Counted from the first letter of the stretch, positions 8,071 to 16,750 are shown. The stretch is DNA of 41,083 nucleotides from an uncultured Chryseobacterium sp. (GCF_913776365.1 NZ_CAJYMO010000250.1:1-41083), one strand, 5' to 3'. The notes: a model not told the origin generated them from the letters alone. Made by a program: numbers and translations.

Positions 8071-9489
8071 ATGCAGAATATCCAAGATTTAAAGGAGAAA
8101 ATTTTTTCCGAATCCAAGAATATCATTGGTATTCTGGACAGAATAAGCAGTGTAGAGGAACTGTTGGGCAGGGTAGAGCTTATCGATGAGCTTGCCGAAA
8201 GAATTTCATTTCTGCGCCTTCTGGAGAAGAATCTTCAGCATTCCGGAGACGTAAGCCCTTCCTATGCTGCCGGAAGTACGCAGCGTATTTCCGGAGAAGA
8301 AATCATGGAAGAAGAAGCGGTCTTTAATAATGAACTGAACGGAATTGATGCGCAGGGAAATGATCTTTCCGTAAATCAGCCTGAGGAAGAAGCCATTTTT
8401 AACAACCAGCTGCATGAGATTGTAGAAGAAAAGTTTCACGAAGCGCTGGTGAGCAGTGCAGAAGAAAACGCAGAAATAAAAATACCGGAGCCGGATGAGA
8501 CGGCCTCTTATTCCGGGCCAATACAAGAAGATTCCGGAAGTGAAGAAAATTACCGGAATGAAGATACCGGACATGATACCAGCCCTTTAAGGCCATCCGG
8601 CTACAGTGCTGCTACCGAAGAAGAAGTCCTGTTCAATAAGCAGCTGAATGAGATCAATGAATTTGAAAATGAGATTTCCGATCCCGGTGCGACAGACCGT
8701 TTCAGCAATTTTGACGAAGAAGAAAGGATTCAGGAGCGGTATGAAGCAGGAATGATAGCAGATCATCAGTCACCTGAAAAAAACCGGCTTGCTCCGGCTA
8801 TTTTCGGAGACGGGCCTTTAGAAGATCCGGTAAGTGAAAAAGAAGAAAATGAAACCCGTTCCCTGTCTTCGCGGGCGCTGGAAATGGGAGAATTCGCTAC
8901 GGATACTTCCAGTACAGACCTTCTGGTTCATACAATGGAACATGAATCGGCAACAGAGGAAAAGGAAGCATCCGTTCTTGCCGAAATCAATGACAGAAGA
9001 AAGATAACGGATATTGAAAAACAGGTTCCGGATCATGGAAATGATAGTCCTGCTTCGGACAGGGATTTTGAAATCCGGGAATCCGGGAATCCGGAAAGGA
9101 AGATAAGACTTTCCGGTATCAGAGGATTGAAATCCGTACAGTCTTTTTTTGATGACCACCATTTTGAAACGAAACAGACTGAAGAGATACAGAGCCCTGT
9201 TCAGGATGCCGGAAGCCTGCTGAAAAGCAATGTCCCGACCGGATTTATGGAGGCGGAAAAGAAAAAACCGGAATTCCGGCTGGACCTCAATGACAAAATT
9301 GCCTTTTCAAAGATGCTGTTCGGAGGAGACCAGGCTGAACTGAATGCGGTAGTGGATAAACTCAATACTTTCAGGAACATTGAGGAGGCAAAAGAATACC
9401 TGAGCGATCTCTATTATTCCCACAAATGGAATAAAGTGGATGAATATGCCCAGCGGCTCTGGGTATTGGTAGAAAACAAATTTTTATAA
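8071..9489 (+). CDS. Acidic, repeat-containing protein of unknown function
   Basis: I do not recognise a named family. The 472-residue protein has an N-terminal helical segment (1-55, rich in Leu, Glu and Ile), a long acidic low-complexity middle and a conserved-looking C-terminal part (about 405-472) containing KIAFSKMLFGGDQAELNAV and ending at KFL. The middle region carries three copies of a short motif EEExxFNxxLxxI at about 80-92, 105-117 and 183-195. There is no signal peptide or membrane segment, so it is probably cytoplasmic. It lies between divergent tdk and rsmI, with only 8 bp before rsmI, which suggests co-transcription. I recall similar proteins at this position in other flavobacteria, but could not check this. 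Confidence 0.85.
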   Translation: MQNIQDLKEKIFSESKNIIGILDRISSVEELLGRVELIDELAERISFLRLLEKNLQHSGDVSPSYAAGSTQRISGEEIMEEEAVFNNELNGIDAQGNDLSVNQPEEEAIFNNQLHEIVEEKFHEALVSSAEENAEIKIPEPDETASYSGPIQEDSGSEENYRNEDTGHDTSPLRPSGYSAATEEEVLFNKQLNEINEFENEISDPGATDRFSNFDEEERIQERYEAGMIADHQSPEKNRLAPAIFGDGPLEDPVSEKEENETRSLSSRALEMGEFATDTSSTDLLVHTMEHESATEEKEASVLAEINDRRKITDIEKQVPDHGNDSPASDRDFEIRESGNPERKIRLSGIRGLKSVQSFFDDHHFETKQTEEIQSPVQDAGSLLKSNVPTGFMEAEKKKPEFRLDLNDKIAFSKMLFGGDQAELNAVVDKLNTFRNIEEAKEYLSDLYYSHKWNKVDEYAQRLWVLVENKFL

Positions 9490-9497
9490 ATCATATT

Positions 9498-10172
9498 TTG
9501 AGCGGAATTCTCTATTTTGTTCCCACCCCGATCGGGAACCTTGAAGACATGACCTTCAGAGCCATTAAGGTACTGAAGGAAGCGGACTATATTTTATGTG
9601 AGGATACAAGGACATCGGGTATTCTTCTGAAGCATTTTGAGATTTCAAAACCGCTGAAATCCTATCATCTTCATAACGAACACCAGGCGACGGAAAAAGT
9701 GATTGCCGACCTCAAAAGCGGACAGACCGTTGCCATCATCACTGATGCCGGAACTCCCGGTATCTCGGATCCCGGATACCTGCTGGCTAAAGCAGGATCA
9801 GATCATGGGATCGAAATGATCTGCCTGCCCGGAGCAACAGCTTTTGTACCTTCCCTTGTGGTTTCCGGCCTTCCGAACAATGAATTTCTTTTTGCCGGCT
9901 TCCTGCCGCAGAAAAAAGGCCGCCAGACCAAACTCAAGCAGCTTGCCGAAGAGAAAAGGACAATTGTCCTGTATGAAAGCCCGCATAAGATCAATACAAC
10001 CCTGGAACAGATCAGGGAGTTTTTCGGGGAAGGAACCAGGGCCAGCCTCAGCCGTGAAATCTCCAAGAAATTTGAGGAGACCAAACGCGGGACCATTACG
10101 GAACTTATTGAATTTTCCAAAAGCAAAACGCTGAAAGGAGAAATTGTCCTCATCGTCAATAATTCCATCTGA
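9498..10172 (+). CDS. rsmI: 16S rRNA (cytidine-1402-2'-O)-methyltransferase RsmI
   Basis: RsmI methylates the 2'-O of C1402 in the decoding centre, acting with RsmH on the same nucleotide. The 224-residue protein has the tetrapyrrole-methylase fold motifs: PTPIGNLEDMTFRA at the N-terminus, CEDTRTSG, TDAGTPGISDPG, PGATAFVPSLVVSGLP and ESPHKI. It is shorter than the E. coli enzyme, as is usual in Bacteroidota. The start is TTG at 9498; no ATG is available before the first conserved motif, and MSGILYFVPTPIGNL is the expected N-terminus. It begins 8 bp after the acidic repeat protein. Confidence 0.93.
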   Translation: MSGILYFVPTPIGNLEDMTFRAIKVLKEADYILCEDTRTSGILLKHFEISKPLKSYHLHNEHQATEKVIADLKSGQTVAIITDAGTPGISDPGYLLAKAGSDHGIEMICLPGATAFVPSLVVSGLPNNEFLFAGFLPQKKGRQTKLKQLAEEKRTIVLYESPHKINTTLEQIREFFGEGTRASLSREISKKFEETKRGTITELIEFSKSKTLKGEIVLIVNNSI

Positions 10173-10439
10173 TTGCATCTTGCATTCCCTACACCTGCCG
10201 GCCTTATCTTAAAAGATGTGATCCGGCGATCACCCGGGATGTCTGAAGCATTTAAAAAATAAAGCCTGAAACCATAGGATGTAATTCCGGGATGAACTGT
10301 ATTCACCTGTATAATTTGAGTATAGATCATTAATTTAACACAGAATGAGCAGGAGAACTTCTTTCCGGGCTGACTTTCCAGTCGTTGCCATGACAAAAAA
10401 CAGCAACAAAATGTTACTAATAGGATGATTTAAAATGTA
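10173..10439. other. Intergenic stretch before the fabG promoter
   Basis: No convincing gene, repeat or RNA was found here. Together with the fabG promoter and leader, the region between rsmI and fabG is 385 bp. Short open frames exist but show no family features. Confidence 0.5.
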
Positions 10440-10457
10440 TTGAATAACATTTTGTAA

Positions 10458-10465
10458 TATCTTTG
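10458..10465 (+). promoter_or_regulatory. fabG promoter -7 element
   Basis: TATCTTTG matches TAnnTTTG exactly. A TTG lies at 10440-10442, but the 15-bp spacing is shorter than the usual 19-21 bp, so the -33 element is uncertain. Transcription from here would give a leader of roughly 85-90 nt containing both hairpins described below. Confidence 0.6.
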
Positions 10466-10487
10466 CGCACCGTTTTATTTCGGTGCG
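10466..10487 (+). promoter_or_regulatory. 5' leader hairpin 1 of fabG
   Basis: CGCACCG and CGGTGCG form a perfect 7-bp stem around an 8-nt loop (TTTTATTT). It would be at or very near the predicted 5' end of the transcript. It has no U-tract and is not a standard terminator. Confidence 0.5.
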
Positions 10488-10507
10488 GTTTAAATGCTGT
10501 ATATTAG

Positions 10508-10528
10508 CCCGGTTTTCACAAAACCGGG
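10508..10528 (+). promoter_or_regulatory. 5' leader hairpin 2 of fabG
   Basis: CCCGGTTTT and AAAACCGGG form a perfect 9-bp stem with a 3-nt CAC loop. It lies 29 bp upstream of the fabG ATG. It is followed by GAGGTCATAAAG rather than a T-run, so it is more likely a stability or translation-control element than an intrinsic terminator. Confidence 0.5.
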
Positions 10529-10557
10529 AGGTCATAAAGAAAATAATTGTCATACAT

Positions 10558-11301
10558 ATGAAACTATTAGAAGGAAAAGTAGCGCTAATTACGGGAGCTA
10601 CAAGAGGAATCGGTAAAAGAATTGCTGAAATGTACGCCGACCAGGGTGCAAAAATAGCATTCACCTATGCCGGCTCTGTAGATAAAGCGAAAGAATTGGA
10701 AGCCACTTTAAGTTCTGTAACTCAAATTAAAGGGTATCAGTCTGATGCATCGGATTTTGATGCGGCACAGAAGTTAGTTGATGAAGTGATTGCCGAGTTC
10801 GGGCAGATCGATATTGTGGTAAACAATGCCGGAATCACCAAAGACAACCTGCTGCTGAGAATGACGAAAGAAGATTGGGACAAAGTAATGAGAATCAACC
10901 TGGATTCTGTATTTAATCTTACCAAAGCGGTAATCAAGCCGATGATGAAGGCAAAGTCAGGTTCTATTATTAATATGACTTCCGTGGTGGGGATCAGCGG
11001 AAATGCAGGCCAGGCCAATTATGCTGCTTCCAAGGCCGGAGTAATCGGGTTTACCAAGTCTGTTGCTCTTGAACTGGGCTCAAGAAACATCCGTTGTAAT
11101 GCCATTGCACCGGGCTTTATCGAAACGGAAATGACTGCTGCCCTGGATGAAAAAGCTACCCAGAAATGGGCTGATGCCATCCCGATGAAAAAACTGGGGA
11201 AAACCACCGACGTAGCCAACGCATGCATCTTTCTAGGCAGCGATATGTCTTCTTATATTAACGGACAGACCCTGAATGTCGACGGAGGCTTATTAACATA
11301 A
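10558..11301 (+). CDS. fabG: 3-oxoacyl-[ACP] reductase FabG
   Basis: FabG catalyses the NADPH-dependent reduction of 3-oxoacyl-ACP in type II fatty acid synthesis. The start ATG at 10558 gives the typical N-terminus MKLLEGKVALITGATRGIG; an upstream in-frame extension from 10483 overlaps the leader hairpins and is not family-like. The 247-residue protein has the cofactor loop GATRGIG (13-19), the NNAG motif (89-92) and the catalytic Ser142, Tyr155 and Lys159 (YAASK). The C-terminal YINGQTLNVDGG is typical of FabG. It stands alone, convergent with guaC, and two strong hairpins follow it. Confidence 0.93.
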   Translation: MKLLEGKVALITGATRGIGKRIAEMYADQGAKIAFTYAGSVDKAKELEATLSSVTQIKGYQSDASDFDAAQKLVDEVIAEFGQIDIVVNNAGITKDNLLLRMTKEDWDKVMRINLDSVFNLTKAVIKPMMKAKSGSIINMTSVVGISGNAGQANYAASKAGVIGFTKSVALELGSRNIRCNAIAPGFIETEMTAALDEKATQKWADAIPMKKLGKTTDVANACIFLGSDMSSYINGQTLNVDGGLLT

Positions 11302-11317
11302 ATAATACAATAAAAAA

Positions 11318-11347
11318 ACCGGTAGAAAAGTAAGCTCTTCTGCCGGT
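11318..11347 (+). terminator. Terminator-like hairpin downstream of fabG
   Basis: ACCGGTAGAA pairs with TTCTGCCGGT (one G-U pair). It follows an A-run and lies 16 bp after the fabG stop codon. Confidence 0.65.
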
Positions 11348-11355
11348 TCTATCAT

Positions 11356-11397
11356 ATATCGGTCTGGTATGCATTGAAAATGTTTCCAGACCGATAT
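11356..11397. terminator. Second hairpin between fabG and guaC
   Basis: ATATCGGTCTGG and CCAGACCGATAT form a perfect 12-bp stem with an 18-nt loop, followed by TTATTTATT. It lies between the convergent genes fabG and guaC. Confidence 0.55.
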
Positions 11398-11518
11398 TTA
11401 TTTATTAGTCCATACAGGCAGGAACTGTAATCGAAGGAACTGGTAGAGTACAGGATGAAGATGAAGTATTCTGACCGGCTGTCAGTAAGGTTTCATTTTA
11501 GTCATCTGTACCGGAGGT

Positions 11519-12559
11519 TCATCCGTTGAATACCTGGTTTTCCTGTTCCTGTACCCGGATAAAAGTAGTTCGCTTAGACAGTTCTTTCAAAGTGGAAGCC
11601 CCCACATAGGTACAGGTAGAGCGTACGCCCCCCAGAATATCCCTTACCGTTTCCGCAACCGGGCCTTTGTAGGGTACTTTTACGGTTTTGCCTTCCGAAG
11701 CCCTGTATTCGGCGACACCGCCGGCATGCTTATCCATAGCGATCTTTGAGCTCATTCCATAAAACATTCTGAATTTTTTCCCGTTTTCTTCTATGATTTC
11801 CCCGCCGCTTTCATCATGTCCGGCGAACATTCCGCCGAGCATCACGAAATCGGCACCGCCTCCGAAAGCCTTGGCCACATCACCGGGAACTTTGCATCCG
11901 CCGTCTGCAATGATATGGCCTCCCAATCCATGCGCGGCATCCGCACATTCGATAATGGCTGAAAGCTGGGGATAGCCTACGCCGGTTTTCACACGTGTGG
12001 TGCATACGGATCCTGGCCCGATGCCTACTTTGATGATGTCGGCACCCACCAGCAGCAGCTCTTCTACCATTTCACCGGTCACCACATTCCCGGCGATGAT
12101 GATTTTATCCGGAAAATCAGCCCGTGCCTGCTTTACAAAGTCCACGAAATGTTCCGAATAACCATTCGCTACATCAATGCAGAGAAATGCGATTTCCGGA
12201 TGTTTTTCCAGAATAACCTTTATCTTTTCGCGGTCTGCATTTCCGGTTCCGGTGCTCAGTGCAATATACTGGTGGATTTCTTCCGGCTGCGATTCCAGGA
12301 AGGCGGTCCACTCTTCAGGAGTATAATGCTTATGTATGGCAGTAATGATTTTATCCTTAGCCAGTTCGGCAGCCATTTCAAATGTTCCCACCGTATCCAT
12401 ATTGGCGGCGATAACCGGTGTGCCCTTCCATTTCTTTCCTGTATGCCGGAAGGTGAATTCCCTTTCCAGATCTACCTCAGACCGCGATTTCAGTGTTGAA
12501 CGTTTCGGACGGAACATTACATCCTTAAATCCCAGTTTGATATCATATTCTATTCTCAT
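11519..12559 (-). CDS. guaC: GMP reductase
   Basis: GuaC converts GMP to IMP with NADPH, returning guanine nucleotides to the shared purine pool. The 346-residue length and N-terminus [19 protein letters not shown] closely match the E. coli GuaC type. Visible motifs are [29 protein letters not shown] and the catalytic-cysteine loop [17 protein letters not shown], followed by the [23 protein letters not shown] phosphate-binding region. The absence of CBS domains and the GuaC-type N-terminus argue against IMP dehydrogenase. It is divergent from the Lgt-like operon. Confidence 0.95.
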   Translation of the reverse strand: MRIEYDIKLGFKDVMFRPKRSTLKSRSEVDLEREFTFRHTGKKWKGTPVIAANMDTVGTFEMAAELAKDKIITAIHKHYTPEEWTAFLESQPEEIHQYIALSTGTGNADREKIKVILEKHPEIAFLCIDVANGYSEHFVDFVKQARADFPDKIIIAGNVVTGEMVEELLLVGADIIKVGIGPGSVCTTRVKTGVGYPQLSAIIECADAAHGLGGHIIADGGCKVPGDVAKAFGGGADFVMLGGMFAGHDESGGEIIEENGKKFRMFYGMSSKIAMDKHAGGVAEYRASEGKTVKVPYKGPVAETVRDILGGVRSTCTYVGASTLKELSKRTTFIRVQEQENQVFNG

Positions 12560-12718
12560 AATTCGGAAATATATAACTTAAAATTAAGAAAAAGATCTCA
12601 CGGAAGACACAGTGAAATGAATTTTATGGATTATTTAAGAGGAGCCCTGCGAAATACGGGCGGGAAAAATATGATGCATTTGTCCGGAGATTGCCTGAAA
12701 ATCGATATTTTTGAACTT

Positions 12719-13471
12719 ATGGATTTCCCGGTCACCTTTCACCTTTTCGGAAAAAGCATACTTGCCCATCCTGTCTTTGAAACGGCAGGAATATTCCTCG
12801 GGATGCGGTATTATTTTTATCTGAAAAGAAAGTCCCATGAAAAAGTCTCCTTTAACGTTTCGGCCGCCGTGCTGATCGGAGCCACGGCAGGAGCCCTTTT
12901 CGGATCAAAATTAATTGGAAACCTGGAAAATCCGCATGCTTTTTTCAGTCATTTTGATTTTAAGAAATTCTGGACGAATAATACCATCGTGGGCGGTCTT
13001 GCTTTCGGGCTGATCGGAGTGGAGATTGCCAAAAAGAGCGTCGGGCATAAGAAAAGCACCGGTGACCTTATGGTCTATCCGCTGATGCTGGCCATGATCA
13101 TCGGAAGAATCGGCTGTTTCCTTACCGGAATCCATGAACAGACTTATGGAATTCCTACCCATTCCATATTCGGGATGTATCTGGGAGACCAGTACCGGAG
13201 ACATCCGGTAGCCTTGTATGAAATTGCCTTCCTGGTCGTGCTCTGGATTGTATCGAGAACAGTTCAGCAAAGAAAATCATTGCCTCCGGGTTTCCTTTTC
13301 CAGCTGTTTATGCTGAATTATTTTACTTTCAGGTTCCTGCTGGATTTCATCAAGCCGAGAGTAGAAATTGCCGGAAACCTGGGAACCATACAGCTTGTCT
13401 GCCTGTGTGTTATTTTTTATTACCTTTATCTCATAAAAAAAAGAATAGGATTAAAATACAGTAAGATATGA
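12719..13471 (+). CDS. Lgt-like integral membrane protein (diverged prolipoprotein diacylglyceryl transferase family)
   Basis: About seven membrane helices and the motifs GRIGCF and RHPVALYE place this in the Lgt family, which moves diacylglycerol from phosphatidylglycerol to lipoprotein cysteines. Canonical Lgt has HGG and GRIGNF motifs; here the matching positions read VGG and GRIGCF, so the family His and Asn are missing while the Arg is kept. It is therefore probably not the housekeeping Lgt. I chose the ATG at 12719 (MDFPVTFHLFGK). An in-frame ATG at 12617 would add 34 residues without family similarity. A TATTTTTG word lies just before 12719. The gene overlaps the next one by 4 bp (ATGA), and a Tes-like radical SAM gene follows. 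Confidence 0.75.
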   Translation: MDFPVTFHLFGKSILAHPVFETAGIFLGMRYYFYLKRKSHEKVSFNVSAAVLIGATAGALFGSKLIGNLENPHAFFSHFDFKKFWTNNTIVGGLAFGLIGVEIAKKSVGHKKSTGDLMVYPLMLAMIIGRIGCFLTGIHEQTYGIPTHSIFGMYLGDQYRRHPVALYEIAFLVVLWIVSRTVQQRKSLPPGFLFQLFMLNYFTFRFLLDFIKPRVEIAGNLGTIQLVCLCVIFYYLYLIKKRIGLKYSKI

Positions 13472-13701
13472 AAACACTGACCTTACTGGAAGTCGGAGGC
13501 CTGGAAGGCTTTGTCTTCTTTATTATTCTGATCATTTTGGGGGTCGCTTCATTTGTTTCCCTTATCATTACCGTTTTCGTCAAGCTTATTTATGAAAGCG
13601 GAGGCAAGCGAAAGTTTTCGAATAAACAATTCTGGCAGACCATGCTGATCTCACTGCTGATCTGCGGGTTGATCAGCGGAGCGTTATGCGGAGGAATGTA
13701 A
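13468..13701 (+). CDS. Small two-helix membrane protein of unknown function
   Basis: The 77-residue protein has two strongly hydrophobic segments (about 14-41 and 58-75) joined by a basic linker YESGGKRKFSNKQFWQ. I do not recognise the family. Its start overlaps the stop of the Lgt-like gene by 4 bp, and its stop is 10 bp before the radical SAM gene, so the three genes are almost certainly one transcription unit and this protein may be a membrane partner of its neighbours. Confidence 0.8.
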   Translation: MKTLTLLEVGGLEGFVFFIILIILGVASFVSLIITVFVKLIYESGGKRKFSNKQFWQTMLISLLICGLISGALCGGM

Positions 13702-13711
13702 AAAATAAATT

Positions 13712-15115
13712 ATGCCGGTAAGAAATTATACCTATTACGATTATACCATCAGCCTCTGTCCGGAATGCCTGAAAAGGGTAGGTGCCAAAATCATCATTGA
13801 GGAAGAAGCGGTCTTTATGACCAAAAGATGCCCGGATCATGGTTTTTTTAAAACCAAGATTGCTTCTGATGTCCATTACTACAAAAACATCAGAAACTAT
13901 AACAAAGCTTCTGAAATGCCGCATCATTTCGGAACGGAAGTGGAATATGGCTGTCCTTACGACTGCGGTCTCTGCGTAGACCATGAACAGCACAGCTGCC
14001 TGTCAATTGTAGAGGTAACAGACCGTTGTAACCTGACCTGCCCGACCTGTTACGCCATGTCTTCCCCGCATTACGGGAGCCACCGCAGCCTGGAAGAAAT
14101 AGAGGCCATGTTTGATGTTATCGTAAAAAATGAAGGTGAGCCGGATGTCGTACAGATCAGCGGAGGCGAGCCCACGATTCATCCGGAGTTCTTCAGGATC
14201 ATGGATATAGCCAAATCGAAACCGATCAAACACCTGATGCTGAATACCAACGGTGTACGGATTGCCAATGATCCCGGTTTTGCCGAAAGACTTGCATCCT
14301 ATGCACCGGAATTTGAGGTTTATCTTCAGTTTGATTCCTTCAAGCCGGAAGTTCTGCAGGATTTCAGGGGAAAGGATCTTACTGATGTCCGGATGAAAGC
14401 GCTGGAGAAACTCAACGCCCTGAATCTTTCAACGACATTGGTTATCGTGCTTCAGAAGGATAAGAACATCGACGAAATCGGAAAGATCATTGATTTTGCC
14501 CTGAAGCAGAGATGTGTCCGGGGAATTACTTTCCAGCCGGTGGAAATTGCCGGACGGAACCGGGAAGATTCTGCCCATGAAAAGATTACCCTTACGGAAG
14601 TACGACAGGAAATCCTGAACCAGTTCCCGCTGCTGAATTCCGATGACCTCATCCCGGTCCCCTGTAACCCGGATGCCCTGGTCATGGGCTACATCCTGAA
14701 GCTGGAAGGGGAAACCATTCCTTTAACACGATACATCAATCCTGCTGACCTGCTGAATAATGAAACGAGAAATACCATTGTGTATGAGCAGGATACCGGC
14801 CTGCAGATGCAGCTGCTGGATATTTTCAGTACGGGCATTTCAGTAGATAAAGTACAGCCTAAGGTCAATCAGTTATTATGCTGTCTCCCTGAAGTTTCCG
14901 CTCCCGATCTGGATTATGACAACCTCTTCAGGATCATCATCATGAACTTTATGGATGCCCATGATTTCGATGTCCGTGCCGTGAAGAAATCCTGTGTGCA
15001 TATCGTCAATAAAGACCTGAAGATGATTCCTTTTGAAACGATGAACCTCTTTTACCGGGATGATAAAAGCAAGTACCTGGAAGAATTGAGAAGGGAGGAC
15101 AAAGTCCTGTTCTGA
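13712..15115 (+). CDS. Radical SAM enzyme resembling the tetraether synthase (Tes/MJ0619) group
   Basis: The 467-residue protein has three Cys/His-rich sites in order. First is a CPEC...CPDHG pair (C16, C19, C40, H43), probably a metal site. Second is CPYDCGLCVDHEQHSC at 81-96. Third is the radical SAM cluster motif CNLTCPTC (C106, C110, C113). SGGEP follows at 150-154 for SAM binding. The C-terminal KKSCVHIVNKDLKMIPFE stretch also recalls the archaeal COG1964 group. M. jannaschii Tes, in this group, joins lipid alkyl chains through C-C bonds. I infer a lipid-related radical reaction because the gene sits 10 bp after an Lgt-like membrane operon, but the substrate is unknown. Confidence 0.85.
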   Translation: MPVRNYTYYDYTISLCPECLKRVGAKIIIEEEAVFMTKRCPDHGFFKTKIASDVHYYKNIRNYNKASEMPHHFGTEVEYGCPYDCGLCVDHEQHSCLSIVEVTDRCNLTCPTCYAMSSPHYGSHRSLEEIEAMFDVIVKNEGEPDVVQISGGEPTIHPEFFRIMDIAKSKPIKHLMLNTNGVRIANDPGFAERLASYAPEFEVYLQFDSFKPEVLQDFRGKDLTDVRMKALEKLNALNLSTTLVIVLQKDKNIDEIGKIIDFALKQRCVRGITFQPVEIAGRNREDSAHEKITLTEVRQEILNQFPLLNSDDLIPVPCNPDALVMGYILKLEGETIPLTRYINPADLLNNETRNTIVYEQDTGLQMQLLDIFSTGISVDKVQPKVNQLLCCLPEVSAPDLDYDNLFRIIIMNFMDAHDFDVRAVKKSCVHIVNKDLKMIPFETMNLFYRDDKSKYLEELRREDKVLF

Positions 15116-15286
15116 TCCATTACACTTTATCACAGGTAATGGCATGGGAAGCTGAAGCATTACGGAAATTAAAAATCAATCCGTTAAAAAATTCCTGCTG
15201 TTTGAAGCCCGGAGAGACACCGATAAAATAATGGATTTGCGTAGGTTACGGGAACTTCAGGATTTGAGCTTTCAGGTGTAAAATGA

Positions 15287-15314
15287 AAAAGAGGCAGAAA
15301 TTTCTGCCTCTTTT
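15287..15314. terminator. Bidirectional terminator between the radical SAM gene and surE
   Basis: AAAAGAGGCAGAAA and TTTCTGCCTCTTTT make a perfect 14-bp inverted repeat with A- and T-runs at the two ends. It serves the convergent genes on both sides. The rest of the 206-bp gap holds nothing recognisable. Confidence 0.85.
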
Positions 15315-15321
15315 ATCTTAT

Positions 15322-16092
15322 TTAATCAAATTTCATTACTTCATTCAGCGTATTCATGTACTCATAGGCTGTAAGGTCAAACTTTACCGGTACAATGGAG
15401 ATATATCCGTTGGCCAGAGCCGTTTCGTCGGCATCTTCGGACTCATCCATGTTGTTGAAATAACCGGTCAGCCAGTAATATTTTTTACCGTGCGGATTTA
15501 CCCTTTCATCAAAGCTTTCTTCCCATTTGGCATGGGCCTGTTTGCAGACTTTTACGCCTTTGATCTCTTCTTTTGCAAGCTTCGGAATGTTTACATTGAG
15601 AACAATACCCTTCGGCATCGGGTTTTCCAGTGTTCTTTTTACAATGTTCTGAATGTATTCTTTGGCCTGGGTAAAATCGGCTTCCCAGCTGAAATCCAGG
15701 AGTGAAAACCCGATGGCCGGAAGATTTTCCACGCCTGCTTCTACCGCAGCCGACATCGTCCCGGAATAAATGACATTAATGGAAGAATTTGCTCCGTGAT
15801 TGATCCCGGAAACCACGATATCCGGTCTTCTCGGCAATATTTTATCGAGGGCCATCTTCACACAGTCTACCGGTGTTCCGCTGCAGGAAAAATCGGTTTG
15901 CGGGCCGTCCAGCTGTACTTCTTCATAGCTTAGCGTAGAATTGATGGTAATAGCATGGCCTTTACCGCTTTGCGGGGAATTGGGTGCCACCACCACAACT
16001 TCCCCGATTTCGTTCATAAAACTGACAAGATTTCTGATACCAGGTGCTGTAATTCCGTCGTCATTCGTTACCAGAATAAGGGGTCTTTCCAT
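15322..16092 (-). CDS. surE: 5'/3'-nucleotidase SurE
   Basis: SurE is a metal-dependent phosphatase of nucleoside monophosphates linked to stress survival. The 256-residue protein shows the metal-site loop LVTNDDGITAPG (residues 8-19), the VVAPNSPQSGKGHAIT segment, the cysteine-containing GTPVDCVKMAL and the SGINHGANSS motif. Length and motif order are normal. Upstream on the minus strand a TATATTTG word (16112-16119) could be the -7 element. Confidence 0.95.
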   Translation of the reverse strand: MERPLILVTNDDGITAPGIRNLVSFMNEIGEVVVVAPNSPQSGKGHAITINSTLSYEEVQLDGPQTDFSCSGTPVDCVKMALDKILPRRPDIVVSGINHGANSSINVIYSGTMSAAVEAGVENLPAIGFSLLDFSWEADFTQAKEYIQNIVKRTLENPMPKGIVLNVNIPKLAKEEIKGVKVCKQAHAKWEESFDERVNPHGKKYYWLTGYFNNMDESEDADETALANGYISIVPVKFDLTAYEYMNTLNEVMKFD

Positions 16093-16111
16093 AGATGTAT
16101 TTTAATTTTAA

Positions 16112-16119
16112 CAAATATA
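16112..16119 (-). promoter_or_regulatory. Candidate -7 element for surE
   Basis: The minus strand reads TATATTTG (TAnnTTTG) 20 bp before the surE start. A -33 TTG was not found at normal spacing. Confidence 0.35.
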
Positions 16120-16211
16120 CTATTAAAAGCTTTTCTTTAAAAACCTTTGTATTTAAATATTATCTGAACTTTTTAATATTTTTTACTCATTTTTGCAGCA
16201 AACTAATTGAG

Positions 16212-16658
16212 ATGATTTCCATGAGAATATTTTTATATGTTACCGGTATTTTGGTATTACTGCTGGTACCGTTCTTTGTTAAAACCCATACCGTGAATAA
16301 AATGGTAATCGGTTTTTTGCTGGGATTTGTGGCCATAACCTTCCTGATCAATATTGAATTCTTTTCACCGCCTCCCGCTCAAACTTACAAGGAAGACGCG
16401 CTGATCTATGTTGTGAATTGGGTAGCCTATGGAATATTCGGCCTGATCTGCCTGTTGTATCTTCTGATAAAAGCGGGAAGCCGGAAAGAATATTTTTTCT
16501 TTTTCCCTGCCATAGCTACCTGCGTTGTCTTTACTCTTACCTCTTTCTACGGAGTAAAGTATTCATCCATCATAACAGGGAACATTCTGCTGGTATTTTT
16601 ACCGGTTTATATCCATATTTATTATCTGAAGTACAAAGCAAGAAAACTTCAGCCATAG
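16212..16658 (+). CDS. Small integral membrane protein of unknown function
   Basis: The protein of about 148 residues is almost entirely hydrophobic, with four or five membrane helices and a short loop around FSPPPAQTYKEDAL. I do not recognise a family. The frame is open from 16095, but the first part would overlap the surE promoter and lacks helix-like character. The ATG at 16212 (MISMRIFLYVTGIL), or the one 9 bp later, is the better start. It stands alone between surE and the Prc protease gene. Confidence 0.65.
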   Translation: MISMRIFLYVTGILVLLLVPFFVKTHTVNKMVIGFLLGFVAITFLINIEFFSPPPAQTYKEDALIYVVNWVAYGIFGLICLLYLLIKAGSRKEYFFFFPAIATCVVFTLTSFYGVKYSSIITGNILLVFLPVYIHIYYLKYKARKLQP

Positions 16659-16750
16659 CTTTCTAATTTTATCATTTCTTCTTCTTACCGTTGATTTTAA
16701 CAGTAAGAATTGATTGAAATCATCATTCTGATAAAATGTCTTAAAAGTAA

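Noticed and set aside
9803..10396. Minus-strand open frames over rsmI
   Set aside because: They are shadows of rsmI; the plus-strand product carries all RsmI motifs.
12617..12718. N-terminal extension of the Lgt-like protein from the ATG at 12617
   Set aside because: The 34 added residues are not hydrophobic or family-like, and the gap to guaC would be only 57 bp; still possible.
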